Notes: a model not told the origin generated them from the letters alone. A stretch of DNA of 64,000 nucleotides from Nitrospira sp. (GCA_021323395.1 JAJONL010000001.1:58934-122933), one strand, 5' to 3'. Positions 18,607 to 28,528 are shown, numbered from the stretch's first letter. A program made the numbers and translations.

Positions 18607-21600
18607 GTGAAAGGGATCCCGACCCACATTCTTCTGATCGAGGATAATCCGGGTGACGCCGGAATATTGCGGACACTCCTGGCCGAGACGGAGCCCGGTC
18701 AGTTCGCACTCACCCATGTCGACCGGCTGAGCCAGGGCACCACGGCGCTGAGGAAAGGCGGGATCGACATCGTCTTACTCGATTTGTCGCTACCCGACAG
18801 CCAGGGGTTTGCCACCCTGATCGCGATGCACAAGGTCGCGGCAGAGATCCCCATCGTCGTGATGACCGGCATTGAAGACGAGGCGTTGGGAATACAGCTC
18901 ATCCAGCAGGGCGCGCAGGATTATCTGGTGAAAGGTCAGGTGACCGGCCCGCTCCTGCAACGCTCATTACGCTATGCCCTCGAACGAGTGCGGATGGCCA
19001 ACGAATTACGTCAGAAGACCACGCTTCTTCAATCCGTCCTGGACAGTATGGCCGAGGGAGTGGTCACGGCCGATAATTCCGGCGCATTCCAGGTGTGGAA
19101 TCCTGCCGCCCAACACATCGTTGGAAGCGGACCTTTGAATGTAGAAACCGATGCGTGGTCCGAACGTTTCGGTCTTTTCCTGCGCGACATGGTCACTCCC
19201 TACCCTCCCGGCGAACTCCCCCTGATGAGGGCCATCCACGGCGAGTCCGTGAACGACATCTTGGTATTCGTGCAGAGCCGGCACCGCCCGTCCGGGGGCT
19301 GGCTGAGCGTGAATGCTCGCCCCCTGCGAGACGAGGCGGGCCACATTCGAGGTGGTGTCGCTGTGTTTCGCGATGTCACGGAACGCAGACGGACGGAGGA
19401 GGCGCTGCGCCACAGCCAAGAGCGTTATGAATTATTGGTGACCAGGGCCAGCGACATCATCTACCGAACCGACGCCATGGGGCGATTTACCTTCATCAAT
19501 CCCGTCGCGATGCGCCTCATGAAGTATTCGGAGCAGGAACTGCTGAACCGCCGATTCGTCGACTTGATACATCCCGACCATCAAGCTGCCGCCGAGCGGT
19601 TCTACGGCCGACAATTCGTGAGACAAACACCCAGCACCTATTACGAATTCCCCGCCCTGGCCAAGGACGGCAGTGAAGTCTGGATCGGCCAGAACGTCCA
19701 AATCCTTCTGGAAGACGGCAAGGCGATCGGATTTCAAGCGGTGGCTCGTGACATCACCGAACGCAAGCGGGTCCAGGCCGCGCTCTCCGCGAGTGAAGAA
19801 CGGTTCCGCTCGTTGGTATCCAACCTTCCAGGGGCGGTCTATCGCTGCGCCTGCGATTCTGTCTGGACGATGGAGTTCCTCAGCGACCCGATCAAGCACC
19901 TCTGCGGCTATCCAGCTTCGGATTTCCTCGCCAATAACATCAGAACCTACGCCAGCGTGATTTACCCGGATGACCTGCAAATGGTCGAGCGCATCGTACT
20001 GGGTGCGGTGGCGCAGCGGCGGCCCTTTTCAATCGAGTATCGGCTCCTGCACAAAGACGGCAGCATCCGATGGGTCTATGAGAAGGGCCAAGGCATATTC
20101 GCCGCGGACGGCCAAGTTCTCTGGCTTGATGGGGTCATCTTCGACATCACGGACCGCAAGCGAGTGGAAGAGGCGCTGCTCGAGAGTGAAGAGCGGTCGC
20201 GGTCGATCGTGCAATCCACCAGCGACGCAATTATTTTGATGGATTCCGAGGGTAACGTGGCGTTCTGGAATAATGGCGCGGAGACCATCTTCGGCTATGC
20301 CGCTGATGAAATGGTCGGGCAACCGGTGACCCGCATTATTCCCGAACGATTCCGCGAAGCCCATCAACGAGGCGTCCAACGAGTAGCTGCCGCCGGACAC
20401 TTGACCATGCAAGCCACCATGTTCGAGCTGGTCGGCCTGACAAAAGACGGCAGAGAGTTCCCCCTTGAGTTCAGCTTGGCCGCCTGGACCGCGAGGTCAA
20501 GGTTGTTCATCACCGGCATCATTCGCGACATCAGCGAACGTGTGAAAGCCGAAGAGGCGCTTCGTGCCAGCGAAGCACGGTTCAAGGCCATTATGGATCA
20601 CAGTCCCTCCATGATTTTTCTCAAAGATGCGAACGGACGTTACCTGCAGATCAATCGCAAGACCGAACAGACGCTTGGTCTGCCAGGCACGGATATTATC
20701 GGGAAAACGGACAATGAACTGTTTCCTTCGGAGCAGGCCGCTGCATTTCGCGCCCATGACCGACAGGTATTAGAGACCGGCATCCCGATGGAGTTTGAGG
20801 AATCAGCGACCCACGACCGTGGCCCTCGCACCTATATCGTCGTGAAGTTTCCCCTCTTCTCTCCGCAGGGAGAATGCTACGCCCTTTGCGGCATGACCAC
20901 GGATATCACCGACCGCAAACGCGCCGAAGAAACGCTCCATCGGAGTGAAGAGCTGCTCCGTTCCGTCATCAACAACGCGACCGCCGCCATCTACGCCAAG
21001 CGCGTCGACGGACAATACCTCATGGTCAATCCGCGCTTTGAACAACTCTTTCATGTCACCGCGGACCAAATCCGCGGAAAAACCGATCATGACATATTCT
21101 CGAAAGACATCGCCGATGTGTTTCGGAACAACGACCAGTGGGTCATCACGAACGGCATCCCGCTGGAAATCGAGGAATATGCGCCGCATGCCGACGGCCT
21201 GCACACCTATCTGTCGGTCAAAGTTCCGATCCTGGACCAGGCCGGCCTAGTCTCCGGCATGTGCGGTATTTCGACCGACATCACGGAACGCAAACGAGCG
21301 GAAGAAGAGCGGCAAAAGCTCGCCAAAGAAAGGCTGCTCCTCCTGGATTCGACAGGAGACGGCATCTACGGCATCGATCCCGAAGGCCGCTGCACGTTCA
21401 TCAATAAAGCCGGCGCCAAGATGCTGGGATACGAACCCGACGAGGTGAGGGGCAAGAACATGCACCAGCTCATTCACCACTCTTTCGAACACGGTTCAGC
21501 CTATCCTCGCCAGGAATGCCCGGTGTATGAGGCCTTGCATAGCGGACAGGGCTTCCACATCGACAATGAGGTCTTATGGCGGAAAGACGGCACAACCTTT

Positions 21601-22920
21601 CCGGCCGACTATTCCTGCGATCCTATCGTGGAAGAGGACATCATCACCGGGGCGGTCGTCACCTTCGTCGACATAACCGTCCGCAATCGACTGGAGAAGG
21701 AACGGAGTCAGCGCGCCCACCGCCTGATCCGACAGCAATCGGCCCTGACGGAACTCACGCGAAGCCGGTTTTTTCAAAGCTCGGACCTTCAACGAGCATT
21801 GCGGCATATTACGGAAATGGCGGCGCGGACGCTCGACATCGAACGGGTCAGCCTATGGCGCTATAGTGAGGATCGGGAGGCAATCCATTGTATCGATCGC
21901 TACGAGTTGACTCACGATCGTCACGCGCAGGGATTGACGATCCCGGTGGGGTCCCGACCCGAGTACTTCCAGGCGTTACGCACATCGCAGATGATCGCGA
22001 TCGACGATGTCCGACTCGATGAGCGAACGGCGCGATTTTACGCCGGCGATCTTGCGGGAGAGGGCATCACATCACGGATGGACGTCCCCCTGTATCTATT
22101 CGGGCAATTGATGGGAGTTATTTGTCACGAGCATATCGGACCGGCTCGCGAGTGGATGGAAGATGAATGGATGTTCGCTGTCGCCGTGTCGAATGTGGTG
22201 GCGCTTGCCTATGAAGAAGACGAACGCAAGCGCGCCGAAACGCAGCTGCAGCAATCGCAGGAGCGACTCCGAAGCCTGACCGGGCGCCTGGAATCGATCC
22301 AAGAAGAAGAGCGAATCAGAATCGCCCGCGAGGTTCACGATGAGTTGGGACAAGCCTTGACGGGCGTAAAACTGGAGCTGGTCTTCTTGCGCAATCATCT
22401 CGGAAACGTGGAACCGTCTATATTGGACAAGGTCGAGTCGATCGTGAAACTCGTCGATCGCACCATGCAGTCCGTGCGAAAAATTGCCACGGAATTGAGG
22501 CCGGTCGTCCTGGACCAACTCGGCCTCATTCCCGCCATCGAATGGCAGGCCCGGGAATTCCAGACTAGAACCGGCATTTCGTGCAGGCTGAATATTTATC
22601 TTCGGACCGTCGCATTGCCGATCGATCGCGCAACCGGGGTCTTCCGCATTTTTCAGGAAATCCTGACCAATGTGGTCAGGCACGCGCAGGCCACCCGCGT
22701 CGAGATCAGCATGCAAGAGCACATGGGACATCTCCTCGTTCAGGTGACCGACAACGGACGAGGCATTACAGACGGAGAAGTTTCCGGCTCCCACTCCTTG
22801 GGACTGATCGGCATGCGAGAACGCGCGCTGTTGCTGGGAGGGGAAACCAAGATCGAACGACTCAAGCAGGGGACGATGGTGACGGTCCGCGTTCCTCTCG
22901 ACGAGCGCCAGCCTGAATAG
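18607..22920 (+). CDS. Receiver/multi-PAS/GAF hybrid histidine kinase (HisKA_3 type)
   Basis: 1437 residues with a GTG start at 18607, three bases after the preceding stop. An N-terminal receiver (about 5-125; LLIEDNPGD, LLDLSLP, LVKG) comes first. Seven PAS/PAC units follow between about 140 and 1030, each closing with DITERKR- or DISERVK-like linkers. A GAF domain (about 1045-1205) follows, then HisKA_3 with REVHDELGQALTG near 1242 and a HATPase with TDNGRGI and GLIGMRERA. HisKA_3 kinases phosphorylate NarL-type regulators, and one is encoded 67 bases downstream. No membrane segment is seen, so it is cytoplasmic. Confidence 0.9.
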   Translation: MKGIPTHILLIEDNPGDAGILRTLLAETEPGQFALTHVDRLSQGTTALRKGGIDIVLLDLSLPDSQGFATLIAMHKVAAEIPIVVMTGIEDEALGIQLIQQGAQDYLVKGQVTGPLLQRSLRYALERVRMANELRQKTTLLQSVLDSMAEGVVTADNSGAFQVWNPAAQHIVGSGPLNVETDAWSERFGLFLRDMVTPYPPGELPLMRAIHGESVNDILVFVQSRHRPSGGWLSVNARPLRDEAGHIRGGVAVFRDVTERRRTEEALRHSQERYELLVTRASDIIYRTDAMGRFTFINPVAMRLMKYSEQELLNRRFVDLIHPDHQAAAERFYGRQFVRQTPSTYYEFPALAKDGSEVWIGQNVQILLEDGKAIGFQAVARDITERKRVQAALSASEERFRSLVSNLPGAVYRCACDSVWTMEFLSDPIKHLCGYPASDFLANNIRTYASVIYPDDLQMVERIVLGAVAQRRPFSIEYRLLHKDGSIRWVYEKGQGIFAADGQVLWLDGVIFDITDRKRVEEALLESEERSRSIVQSTSDAIILMDSEGNVAFWNNGAETIFGYAADEMVGQPVTRIIPERFREAHQRGVQRVAAAGHLTMQATMFELVGLTKDGREFPLEFSLAAWTARSRLFITGIIRDISERVKAEEALRASEARFKAIMDHSPSMIFLKDANGRYLQINRKTEQTLGLPGTDIIGKTDNELFPSEQAAAFRAHDRQVLETGIPMEFEESATHDRGPRTYIVVKFPLFSPQGECYALCGMTTDITDRKRAEETLHRSEELLRSVINNATAAIYAKRVDGQYLMVNPRFEQLFHVTADQIRGKTDHDIFSKDIADVFRNNDQWVITNGIPLEIEEYAPHADGLHTYLSVKVPILDQAGLVSGMCGISTDITERKRAEEERQKLAKERLLLLDSTGDGIYGIDPEGRCTFINKAGAKMLGYEPDEVRGKNMHQLIHHSFEHGSAYPRQECPVYEALHSGQGFHIDNEVLWRKDGTTFPADYSCDPIVEEDIITGAVVTFVDITVRNRLEKERSQRAHRLIRQQSALTELTRSRFFQSSDLQRALRHITEMAARTLDIERVSLWRYSEDREAIHCIDRYELTHDRHAQGLTIPVGSRPEYFQALRTSQMIAIDDVRLDERTARFYAGDLAGEGITSRMDVPLYLFGQLMGVICHEHIGPAREWMEDEWMFAVAVSNVVALAYEEDERKRAETQLQQSQERLRSLTGRLESIQEEERIRIAREVHDELGQALTGVKLELVFLRNHLGNVEPSILDKVESIVKLVDRTMQSVRKIATELRPVVLDQLGLIPAIEWQAREFQTRTGISCRLNIYLRTVALPIDRATGVFRIFQEILTNVVRHAQATRVEISMQEHMGHLLVQVTDNGRGITDGEVSGSHSLGLIGMRERALLLGGETKIERLKQGTMVTVRVPLDERQPE

Positions 22921-22987
22921 CCGGATCAGGACCCGATGCCTCAGGGACCAATCACATGACAAGCCCTGGCCAGACAGGACAACGAGC

Positions 22988-23629
22988 ATGAAAATCCTAG
23001 TCGTCGACGATCATGCGGTGGTGCGCCACGGGGTCAAACAAATCCTGACCGAACATTTCCACTGTTCGATCATCGGCGAGGCGCGCAATGCCGAGGAGAT
23101 GATGGACCAGGTACGGGAACGACATTGGACGATCGTTATCCTGGATGTGGGCATGCCCGGCAAGGGGGGTCTCGACGCCCTGAAGGAACTGAAACAGCTC
23201 CGGCCAAAACTGCCCGTGCTCGTGCTCAGCGCGTATCCCGAGGATCAGCTGGCTCTCCGAATGTTGAAAGCAGGCGCATCCGGCTACCTGACAAAAGACA
23301 GCGCCCCGACTGAACTGGTGCAAGCGCTCCGCAAAATCATCGCCGGCGGCAAATATGTGAGTGCGGCGGTCGCCGAGCTCCTGGCCCTGAATCTCGAGAG
23401 CGATTCAGAGAAGCCTCTCCATGAGCAACTGTCCGATCGCGAGTATCAGGTCATGTGCTTGATCGCCGTGGGAAAAAGCCTGAAGGAGATCGCCGATGAT
23501 TTGTGTGTGAGCATCAGCACCATTAATACGTATCGCGCGCGAATTCTTGAAAAGATGCAGCTCAAGAACAATACCGAGCTCACCCATTACGCCCTCAAGA
23601 ACGGATTGGTGAACCGACTCATCGATTGA
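22988..23629 (+). CDS. NarL/FixJ family response regulator
   Basis: 213 residues. Receiver with DD at 7-8, phospho-Asp D53 in VILDVGMPG, and the K of YLTKDSAP. A LuxR-type helix-turn-helix follows (about 148-210), with LSDREYQVMCLIAVGKSLKE and VSISTINTYRARILEKM. All phosphorylation residues are intact. By position it is the cognate regulator of the multi-PAS kinase just upstream. Confidence 0.93.
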   Translation: MKILVVDDHAVVRHGVKQILTEHFHCSIIGEARNAEEMMDQVRERHWTIVILDVGMPGKGGLDALKELKQLRPKLPVLVLSAYPEDQLALRMLKAGASGYLTKDSAPTELVQALRKIIAGGKYVSAAVAELLALNLESDSEKPLHEQLSDREYQVMCLIAVGKSLKEIADDLCVSISTINTYRARILEKMQLKNNTELTHYALKNGLVNRLID

Positions 23630-23888
23630 CCAGCCGCGTAACCACTGCCCCCCCATCAAGGCCCGCCCCTTGTTCGTAGCAGAAACGTCGACACCAAAAC
23701 TCATCAAAACGACGACAGATAAATTGCGAAAAAAGCGATGCTTTTCATCGGCTTATGCCGATACAACTAACCGCGTCGATGCAAAGATGCGGGAGAAGTG
23801 GTCAGCCTTCTCAGACGGCCGACCGGCGGCGTTTCCGCTTGTGCAGCATGAAACAGGGCAAAACCATTCCGGACAGGGGGGAGATCGT

Positions 23889-24164
23889 ATGAGTGAGAGA
23901 GACGCAATCGGAGCGCTCATAAAGCACGAGCTGGAACACCAAGGGCCCTGCCGGCTGGAAACCCTCCCCTCCAAATTTCCAACCTGCAGCTGGAATCAGG
24001 TTTTTATGACGGTCGACGCCTTGTCTCGGGAGGGCACGATTACCATCCACCCTCAAGCTCGTTTTCAATACTTGGTTTCTCTGGCGCCCTCCCAGACGCA
24101 GGTCTTGCAGGCCGATTTCATCAGGGGCGCGGCGGGAGCCCTGCAACGGGAGGCCAACACATGA
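23889..24164 (+). CDS. Small winged-helix-like protein
   Basis: 91 residues from the ATG at 23889, after a GGGGGGAG site. The frame extends upstream to 23670 without a convincing start. The pattern ELEHQGPCRLETL ... CSWNQVFMTVDALSREGTI resembles a winged helix-turn-helix, with a recognition helix and a wing closing in FQYLVSL. Its stop overlaps the next start by four bases. It opens a run of five small genes after the kinase/NarL pair. I do not know a function; DNA binding is an inference. Confidence 0.65.
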   Translation: MSERDAIGALIKHELEHQGPCRLETLPSKFPTCSWNQVFMTVDALSREGTITIHPQARFQYLVSLAPSQTQVLQADFIRGAAGALQREANT

Positions 24165-24580
24165 ACAGCAGGAAGAACAGAGCCGAGCGGCAGGGAAGGA
24201 CGCGCGTGATGATTGTCGATCCCAAGTGGCGCTTTGGACTCAAGCTTGCCGATTGTCTGGCAGCCGACGGCTACCAGGCAATCCTCGTTCGAAACCTAGA
24301 GTCGATGATCGCCGAGCTGGGCGAATTGCAGCCAGGGGCGATCCTGCTCCATGCTGAATCCTCCAGCGACCAGCTAGGTGGCCATGGGGCCGACACGCTG
24401 GCAACCGTCAAGGCCCTCTGCCCGCAGGCCCCCATGCTGATGCTGAGCGAGCCGGATCACGACACCCAACCCCAGGTTTCGCAACGCAGATCCCTCGACC
24501 ATTCGCCCTTCATCCCATCCAATCGGATGGAGGAGTGGCTTCACACGAAGCTCGGCATCCCATGTGCGCGCGTAATCTGA
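24161..24580 (+). CDS. Degenerate receiver-like protein
   Basis: 139 residues. RVMIVDPKWRFGLKLADCLA resembles the first strand and helix of a response-regulator receiver, and PMLMLSEPD the fourth strand. The phospho-Asp position is replaced (GAILLHAES), and the conserved Lys is not evident, so it should not be phosphorylated. Coupled to the preceding gene by a four-base overlap. Possibly a protein-interaction module. No output domain is visible. Confidence 0.65.
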   Translation: MNSRKNRAERQGRTRVMIVDPKWRFGLKLADCLAADGYQAILVRNLESMIAELGELQPGAILLHAESSSDQLGGHGADTLATVKALCPQAPMLMLSEPDHDTQPQVSQRRSLDHSPFIPSNRMEEWLHTKLGIPCARVI

Positions 24581-24635
24581 CCTGGCGCGTTCATCACAAA
24601 CACACCCAACAGTCATCATCGAGGAGACGTCACAC

Positions 24636-24938
24636 ATGGCACGACAGCAAGCAAAAACGACCCTAGATACCGATGGACGACAGCGGCGATCACTCGCGCC
24701 AGCACGGACGCCGAGTCACGATCTCAACGGTCGTGGAAACGCCCCGCACGCGAAGGACAGCGGCGCAGCGGCCGGTGACATTCGAACGCGAATTGAAAAG
24801 CTGGCCTATGAGCTCTATCTCCAACGAGGACGGCAAGATGGCTACGATACGCAAGATTGGCTGGAGGCAGAACGGTTGGCCCTTGCACCCACGACGACAG
24901 CAGGCTCTGAACGCCTCTCGACCTCGTCCACAATCTGA
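24636..24938 (+). CDS. DUF2934 domain protein
   Basis: 100 residues. The N-terminal half is polar and basic. Residues 50-80, RIEKLAYELYLQRGRQDGYD followed by QDWLEAER, match the short DUF2934 helix-turn-helix-like motif (A-x-x-L-x-x-x-R-G-x-x-x-G-x-x-x-x-D-W-x-x-A). GAGGAG precedes the ATG. DUF2934 proteins are common in Nitrospirota and Proteobacteria; their role is unknown. Confidence 0.78.
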   Translation: MARQQAKTTLDTDGRQRRSLAPARTPSHDLNGRGNAPHAKDSGAAAGDIRTRIEKLAYELYLQRGRQDGYDTQDWLEAERLALAPTTTAGSERLSTSSTI

Positions 24939-24956
24939 CCGCTGAGTATCGACGAC

Positions 24957-25391
24957 ATGGCAACATCTTTCACAGAGAGAGCACAGACGTTGTGCCCCAG
25001 AACAGAGTGCAAACAATTGATGGAGCCCGATCCCCGGGTCGGCTATGACGGACGCACAGGCCTCCAGAGCATGCGCTGTTGCCGTTGCGGCCATTTTGGC
25101 TTGAAGGCCCTGCAGGGCGTGCAACTGCTGTTTGCCGGAAAGCAGGCCTATGTCTTCGGGTACGGCCCCTCACTCTCCTCTCTCAAGGTGGTGCTCTCGA
25201 CGGTCGCCCTGAATCTGTTCAGAGGGCAAGGCGTACCACCGATCCAGATGGCAACCTACGTCGCCGAATGGGCGCTCCTCATGGGACAAGCCTGCGGCAC
25301 GGTACAGCCTTCAGGCGACCTGGTCCTTTCAAGCTGTTATGAGTATTGCCATCGCCAGGTGTCGCAAACCGCGGGTGTGTCATCCCGATAG
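24957..25391 (+). CDS. Hypothetical protein with cysteine pairs
   Basis: 144 residues, not recognised. The N-terminal 45 residues contain C-x5-C (CPRTECK) and CCRCG, a plausible zinc-ribbon. The middle (about 60-110) is hydrophobic to amphipathic, and two more cysteine-containing motifs follow near the end (SSCYEYCH). Eighteen bases after the DUF2934 gene and 29 before the LuxR-type gene, so it belongs to the same small-gene run. Confidence 0.6.
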   Translation: MATSFTERAQTLCPRTECKQLMEPDPRVGYDGRTGLQSMRCCRCGHFGLKALQGVQLLFAGKQAYVFGYGPSLSSLKVVLSTVALNLFRGQGVPPIQMATYVAEWALLMGQACGTVQPSGDLVLSSCYEYCHRQVSQTAGVSSR

Positions 25392-25420
25392 ACCTGTGTT
25401 CCTGATAGAAACCGCTTCCT

Positions 25421-26125
25421 ATGATCGAAACGAAGCAGGCTCAACCCCCGGTGATGATGGCGATCGTCAGTACGAATCAACTCGTCCGGCTCGGTCTGCA
25501 AGCCGTCCTGAAACCTCACCCGTACATCCGGCTCATCGGCGATGCGCTGAGCGTCTATGGAGCAGAGGAAGTCATCGCGCGAGAGAAGCCGGATATCCTC
25601 TTAGTGGAAATGGCGAGCACGGTGGATATTCTGGAATGGGTACCAAAAATAAAGACCTCCATTCCCACCATAAAAATCATCTTATTAAGTGGAGTCGAAG
25701 AGACGCGCACCACCTGGCAGGCATTGTCATCCGGAATAGACGGCATTGTGCTGAGCATTCAGCCGACAGCGGCCTTGCTCGCCACCATCGACTACGTCTG
25801 TCGAAAGTTGGCAAAGACGGTATTACCTGGATTCGAAAAGCGCCATAGAGGAGGCCTTCCGAAGGAAACGACCCCTGCCATCGCCGTGGCAAACCCCGCA
25901 TCCCCGGCAGGACTAGCTGCCCTGACCAAACGCGAGCATGAGATCATCGGCTTAATCGCGCAGGGACTCTCCAACAAAGATATAGCCGACCGTCTCCACA
26001 TTTGTTGCACGACCGTCCGCCACCACCTGACGAGCATTTTCGATAAGCTCGGGGTGACGAGTCGCCAAAAATTGTTGATTCGGGCCCATCAAGAAGGCCT
26101 CGTCGAACTGAAGACTCTTGCGTGA
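25421..26125 (+). CDS. LuxR-type regulator with phosphorylation-dead receiver
   Basis: 234 residues. The C-terminal LuxR helix-turn-helix is intact (LTKREHEIIGLIAQGLSNKD, TTVRHHLTSIFDKLGV). The N-terminal domain has the receiver fold pattern, but all phosphorylation residues are changed: the acidic pair is Ser-Thr (IVSTNQLVRLGL), the phospho-Asp is Glu (ILLVEMAST), and the Lys is Ser (GIVLSIQP). It may be constitutively active (Glu can mimic phospho-Asp) or respond to a partner protein. Last gene of the run; converges with mlaC. Confidence 0.85.
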   Translation: MIETKQAQPPVMMAIVSTNQLVRLGLQAVLKPHPYIRLIGDALSVYGAEEVIAREKPDILLVEMASTVDILEWVPKIKTSIPTIKIILLSGVEETRTTWQALSSGIDGIVLSIQPTAALLATIDYVCRKLAKTVLPGFEKRHRGGLPKETTPAIAVANPASPAGLAALTKREHEIIGLIAQGLSNKDIADRLHICCTTVRHHLTSIFDKLGVTSRQKLLIRAHQEGLVELKTLA

Positions 26126-26177
26126 GATCTGAAGAAGGCGGGAGGACGCGCCGTTCGGACTGCATGGTGGGACAAGG

Positions 26178-26852
26178 TTAGGAGTCGGCTTTCACTGCAG
26201 CTTTTGCAATGAGCGCCTTCTGTTTCATATGTTCCATCAGATCTGAAAACGACCCTTCACGCAAAATCCGCGAGAATTGTGTCTGATAGTTCGTCACGAT
26301 GCTGACGCCGTCACAGATCAAATCATTCAGAATCCATGTTCCCGATCGTCGCACGACCTGAAACTCAATCCTCGTGTCGACATTCGGACCGGCAGGCGCC
26401 GTCATCACCTGAGTCGATTCTTCGTCGCTCGTTTCGGAAAGATACGCGACCTGCGCCGAGGAATATTCACGCAGCTTGTCGGCCACGTCGTCGCGCAGCA
26501 ACTGCACAAAGACTCGGACATACTGCCGCCGTTCTACGGCGTTCAATCCGTCCCAGGCCTCCCCGAGGGAGCGCTGAGCCATCGCTTCGTAATTGAACGA
26601 CCGCCGCACGACTTGTTCGATTTCCCACTGGCGTTGTGTCGAGCGGCTGGGATCCTTCAGTTCAGTGAGGATGTACAAGATCTCACCCATGGCGCGCTGA
26701 ACAGCTCCGGTGGGGCCCAGTTCAGGCGAAGCGGATATGGCCGGCGCAGGTCCCGTCAGCATGGCGCAGAGGATCAGGAAAAGCGCCGGTCGACACCAGC
26801 GCCGTCTCACGATCCCGAGTTGAGGCCTCTGACCCCTGGCATTGCGCCCCAT
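26178..26852 (-). CDS. mlaC: MlaC-like periplasmic phospholipid-binding protein
   Basis: 224 residues. A basic start and hydrophobic segment to about residue 42 form a signal peptide ending near AISA. The MlaC/Ttg2D pattern follows: RRSFNYEAMAQRSLG, RRQYVRVFVQLLRD, and WILNDLICDGVSIVTNYQTQ with FSRILREG. MlaC carries phospholipids across the periplasm between MlaA and the MlaFEDB complex. No mlaE/F/D gene is adjacent. A second MlaC homologue is at about 60 kb. Divergent from mltC. Confidence 0.88.
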   Translation of the reverse strand: MGRNARGQRPQLGIVRRRWCRPALFLILCAMLTGPAPAISASPELGPTGAVQRAMGEILYILTELKDPSRSTQRQWEIEQVVRRSFNYEAMAQRSLGEAWDGLNAVERRQYVRVFVQLLRDDVADKLREYSSAQVAYLSETSDEESTQVMTAPAGPNVDTRIEFQVVRRSGTWILNDLICDGVSIVTNYQTQFSRILREGSFSDLMEHMKQKALIAKAAVKADS

Positions 26853-27059
26853 AGAACCTGAGAACCTGCCTTTCTGTCACATACGTCGGTCTGGTATGGT
26901 ACCGGCCCGGAAAACCACCCGTCAAGCAGGTGGATATACCTGCGCTTGAAGCGGAGCGGAGCGCTGCATTGCCCTTCTGTTCGCTGACGTTCCCCGCCGC
27001 GTCAGCGCCCAATGAGAGATTTTCTTTTCCTCTCCCTCGACCTTCGGTATACTCCCGCC

Positions 27060-28310
27060 ATGCCTCATCATCGATGGTCCCGGCTGCCACTGAGTCTCCT
27101 CACTCCTCTGCTCATTTTCGGCTGCGAAACGACCGACAAGATGCTCGGCGCCGCCGAGCGCGCGGTCGGCAGCAGCAGCGGGAGAGCCGTCCTGGATATC
27201 GTGGGCGGCAAGGACCCGGCCGACATCGCGCGGCGACGAATGGAGAACTATGGGCGGGATCCTCAGGCTTTGCTGCGCGACCTCCGGGCGATTCAACGCG
27301 ACTTCCAAGCGTTGATGGCGGCATTGACCGGGGAAGTCGGCAAGAAGTGGGGCGCAAAGGAGGTCAAGCTGCCGGAGCAGAAGAAATACGTCAAGTACAC
27401 CCAAAACTATCGGAGCCGGGCCATCGTCGATTTCGATGCCGGGAACATTCTGATCGAGACCCTCGACGAGAAGGACCCTCAAGCCAGCCTGAAAAATGCC
27501 ATCGTCACCACCCTGCTCACCCCCAATGATCCCCGTAGCGTTGATCTCTTTACCGACAAGGAAATCAGCCTGACCGGCGACAAGGAACCCTATCTCCTGG
27601 GCCTGGTACTGGATCATGCCGGCAGAGCAGTGCGAACTCCGACCGAAGCGGAACAATTCGCCGGAGCGCTGCTCTCCAAGGGCGCGACGACGCGCAAGGT
27701 CGAGCAGACGGATGGTCAGAAGACCGCGCACCTGGTGAACATCTCCATGGTCACGAATTTCTCGCACAAACAGGCTGAAAAATATCGCGGCCTCGTGGGT
27801 CAGTTTGCGGATCGATATCAAGTCAGTCCCAGCCTCGTCTTCGCGATCATCCGCACGGAGAGTAATTTTAATCCGTTCGCGGTGAGTGTCGCGCCTGCTT
27901 ACGGCTTGATGCAACTGGTCCCCACCAGCGGCGGCCGCGACGCCTACCGCAAAGCCAAGGGCGAAGACAAGGCGCCGACACGCGATTATCTCTTCGATCC
28001 CCAAAACAACATTGAACTGGGCGCAGCCTACCTGAATGTGCTGACCTACTCCCAGTTGGACGATGTAACCGATCTGGTCTCCCGGGAATACTGCGTTATC
28101 TCCGCTTACAACACCGGGGCGGGCAACGTCTTCAAGACCTTTTCCAAAGATCAGCGCACTGCCCTGCAGCAAATCAACGGACTTCAACCGGCCGCGCTCT
28201 ATGACCGCCTCCGCACCGCCCTCCCCTATCAAGAGACCCGCGACTATCTCGCGAAGGTTGTGGGGTTCCGCAAGCAATTCGTGAGCCTTGGGGATACCGT
28301 CGCCAAATAG
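27060..28310 (+). CDS. mltC: Membrane-bound lytic murein transglycosylase C-like lipoprotein
   Basis: 416 residues from the ATG at 27060. Lipobox LIFGC places the lipidated Cys at residue 22. The MltC-type N-terminal domain (DUF3393-like) spans about 50-240. The SLT domain follows with the catalytic Glu in RTESNFNPFAVS (about 267), YGLMQLVPTSGG and ISAYNTGAGNV. It cleaves peptidoglycan to 1,6-anhydro-muropeptides at the outer membrane. The longer frame from 27012 lacks a signal-peptide start. Confidence 0.93.
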   Translation: MPHHRWSRLPLSLLTPLLIFGCETTDKMLGAAERAVGSSSGRAVLDIVGGKDPADIARRRMENYGRDPQALLRDLRAIQRDFQALMAALTGEVGKKWGAKEVKLPEQKKYVKYTQNYRSRAIVDFDAGNILIETLDEKDPQASLKNAIVTTLLTPNDPRSVDLFTDKEISLTGDKEPYLLGLVLDHAGRAVRTPTEAEQFAGALLSKGATTRKVEQTDGQKTAHLVNISMVTNFSHKQAEKYRGLVGQFADRYQVSPSLVFAIIRTESNFNPFAVSVAPAYGLMQLVPTSGGRDAYRKAKGEDKAPTRDYLFDPQNNIELGAAYLNVLTYSQLDDVTDLVSREYCVISAYNTGAGNVFKTFSKDQRTALQQINGLQPAALYDRLRTALPYQETRDYLAKVVGFRKQFVSLGDTVAK

Positions 28311-28528
28311 CTCGCGGGTTGCCGTCGATGAGCAACAAGCCTATCGCGCCCTCTACCAGCCTGGAGCAGCCGAGAAGGCCATTGAGGCCTTTGGATTTCC
28401 CTCGCGGACGAGTGCAGGCTATCGGCCTTCGCTCACACACGCATGTCGAGAAAATGTCAGACAGAAGTCACTGCCTCTGAACGCCCAGGTGACCATTCAA
28501 CAGCGGAAGCAGCCCTCTAAGCAGAACC
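28311..28528. other. Intergenic, nothing recognised
   Basis: About 220 bases between the convergent mltC and hydroxylase genes. No T-rich terminator hairpin and no convincing frame were seen. Confidence 0.4.

Noticed and set aside
26922..28277. 451-codon minus-strand frame
   Set aside because: Antisense of mltC, which has a lipobox and SLT catalytic motifs in the plus strand.
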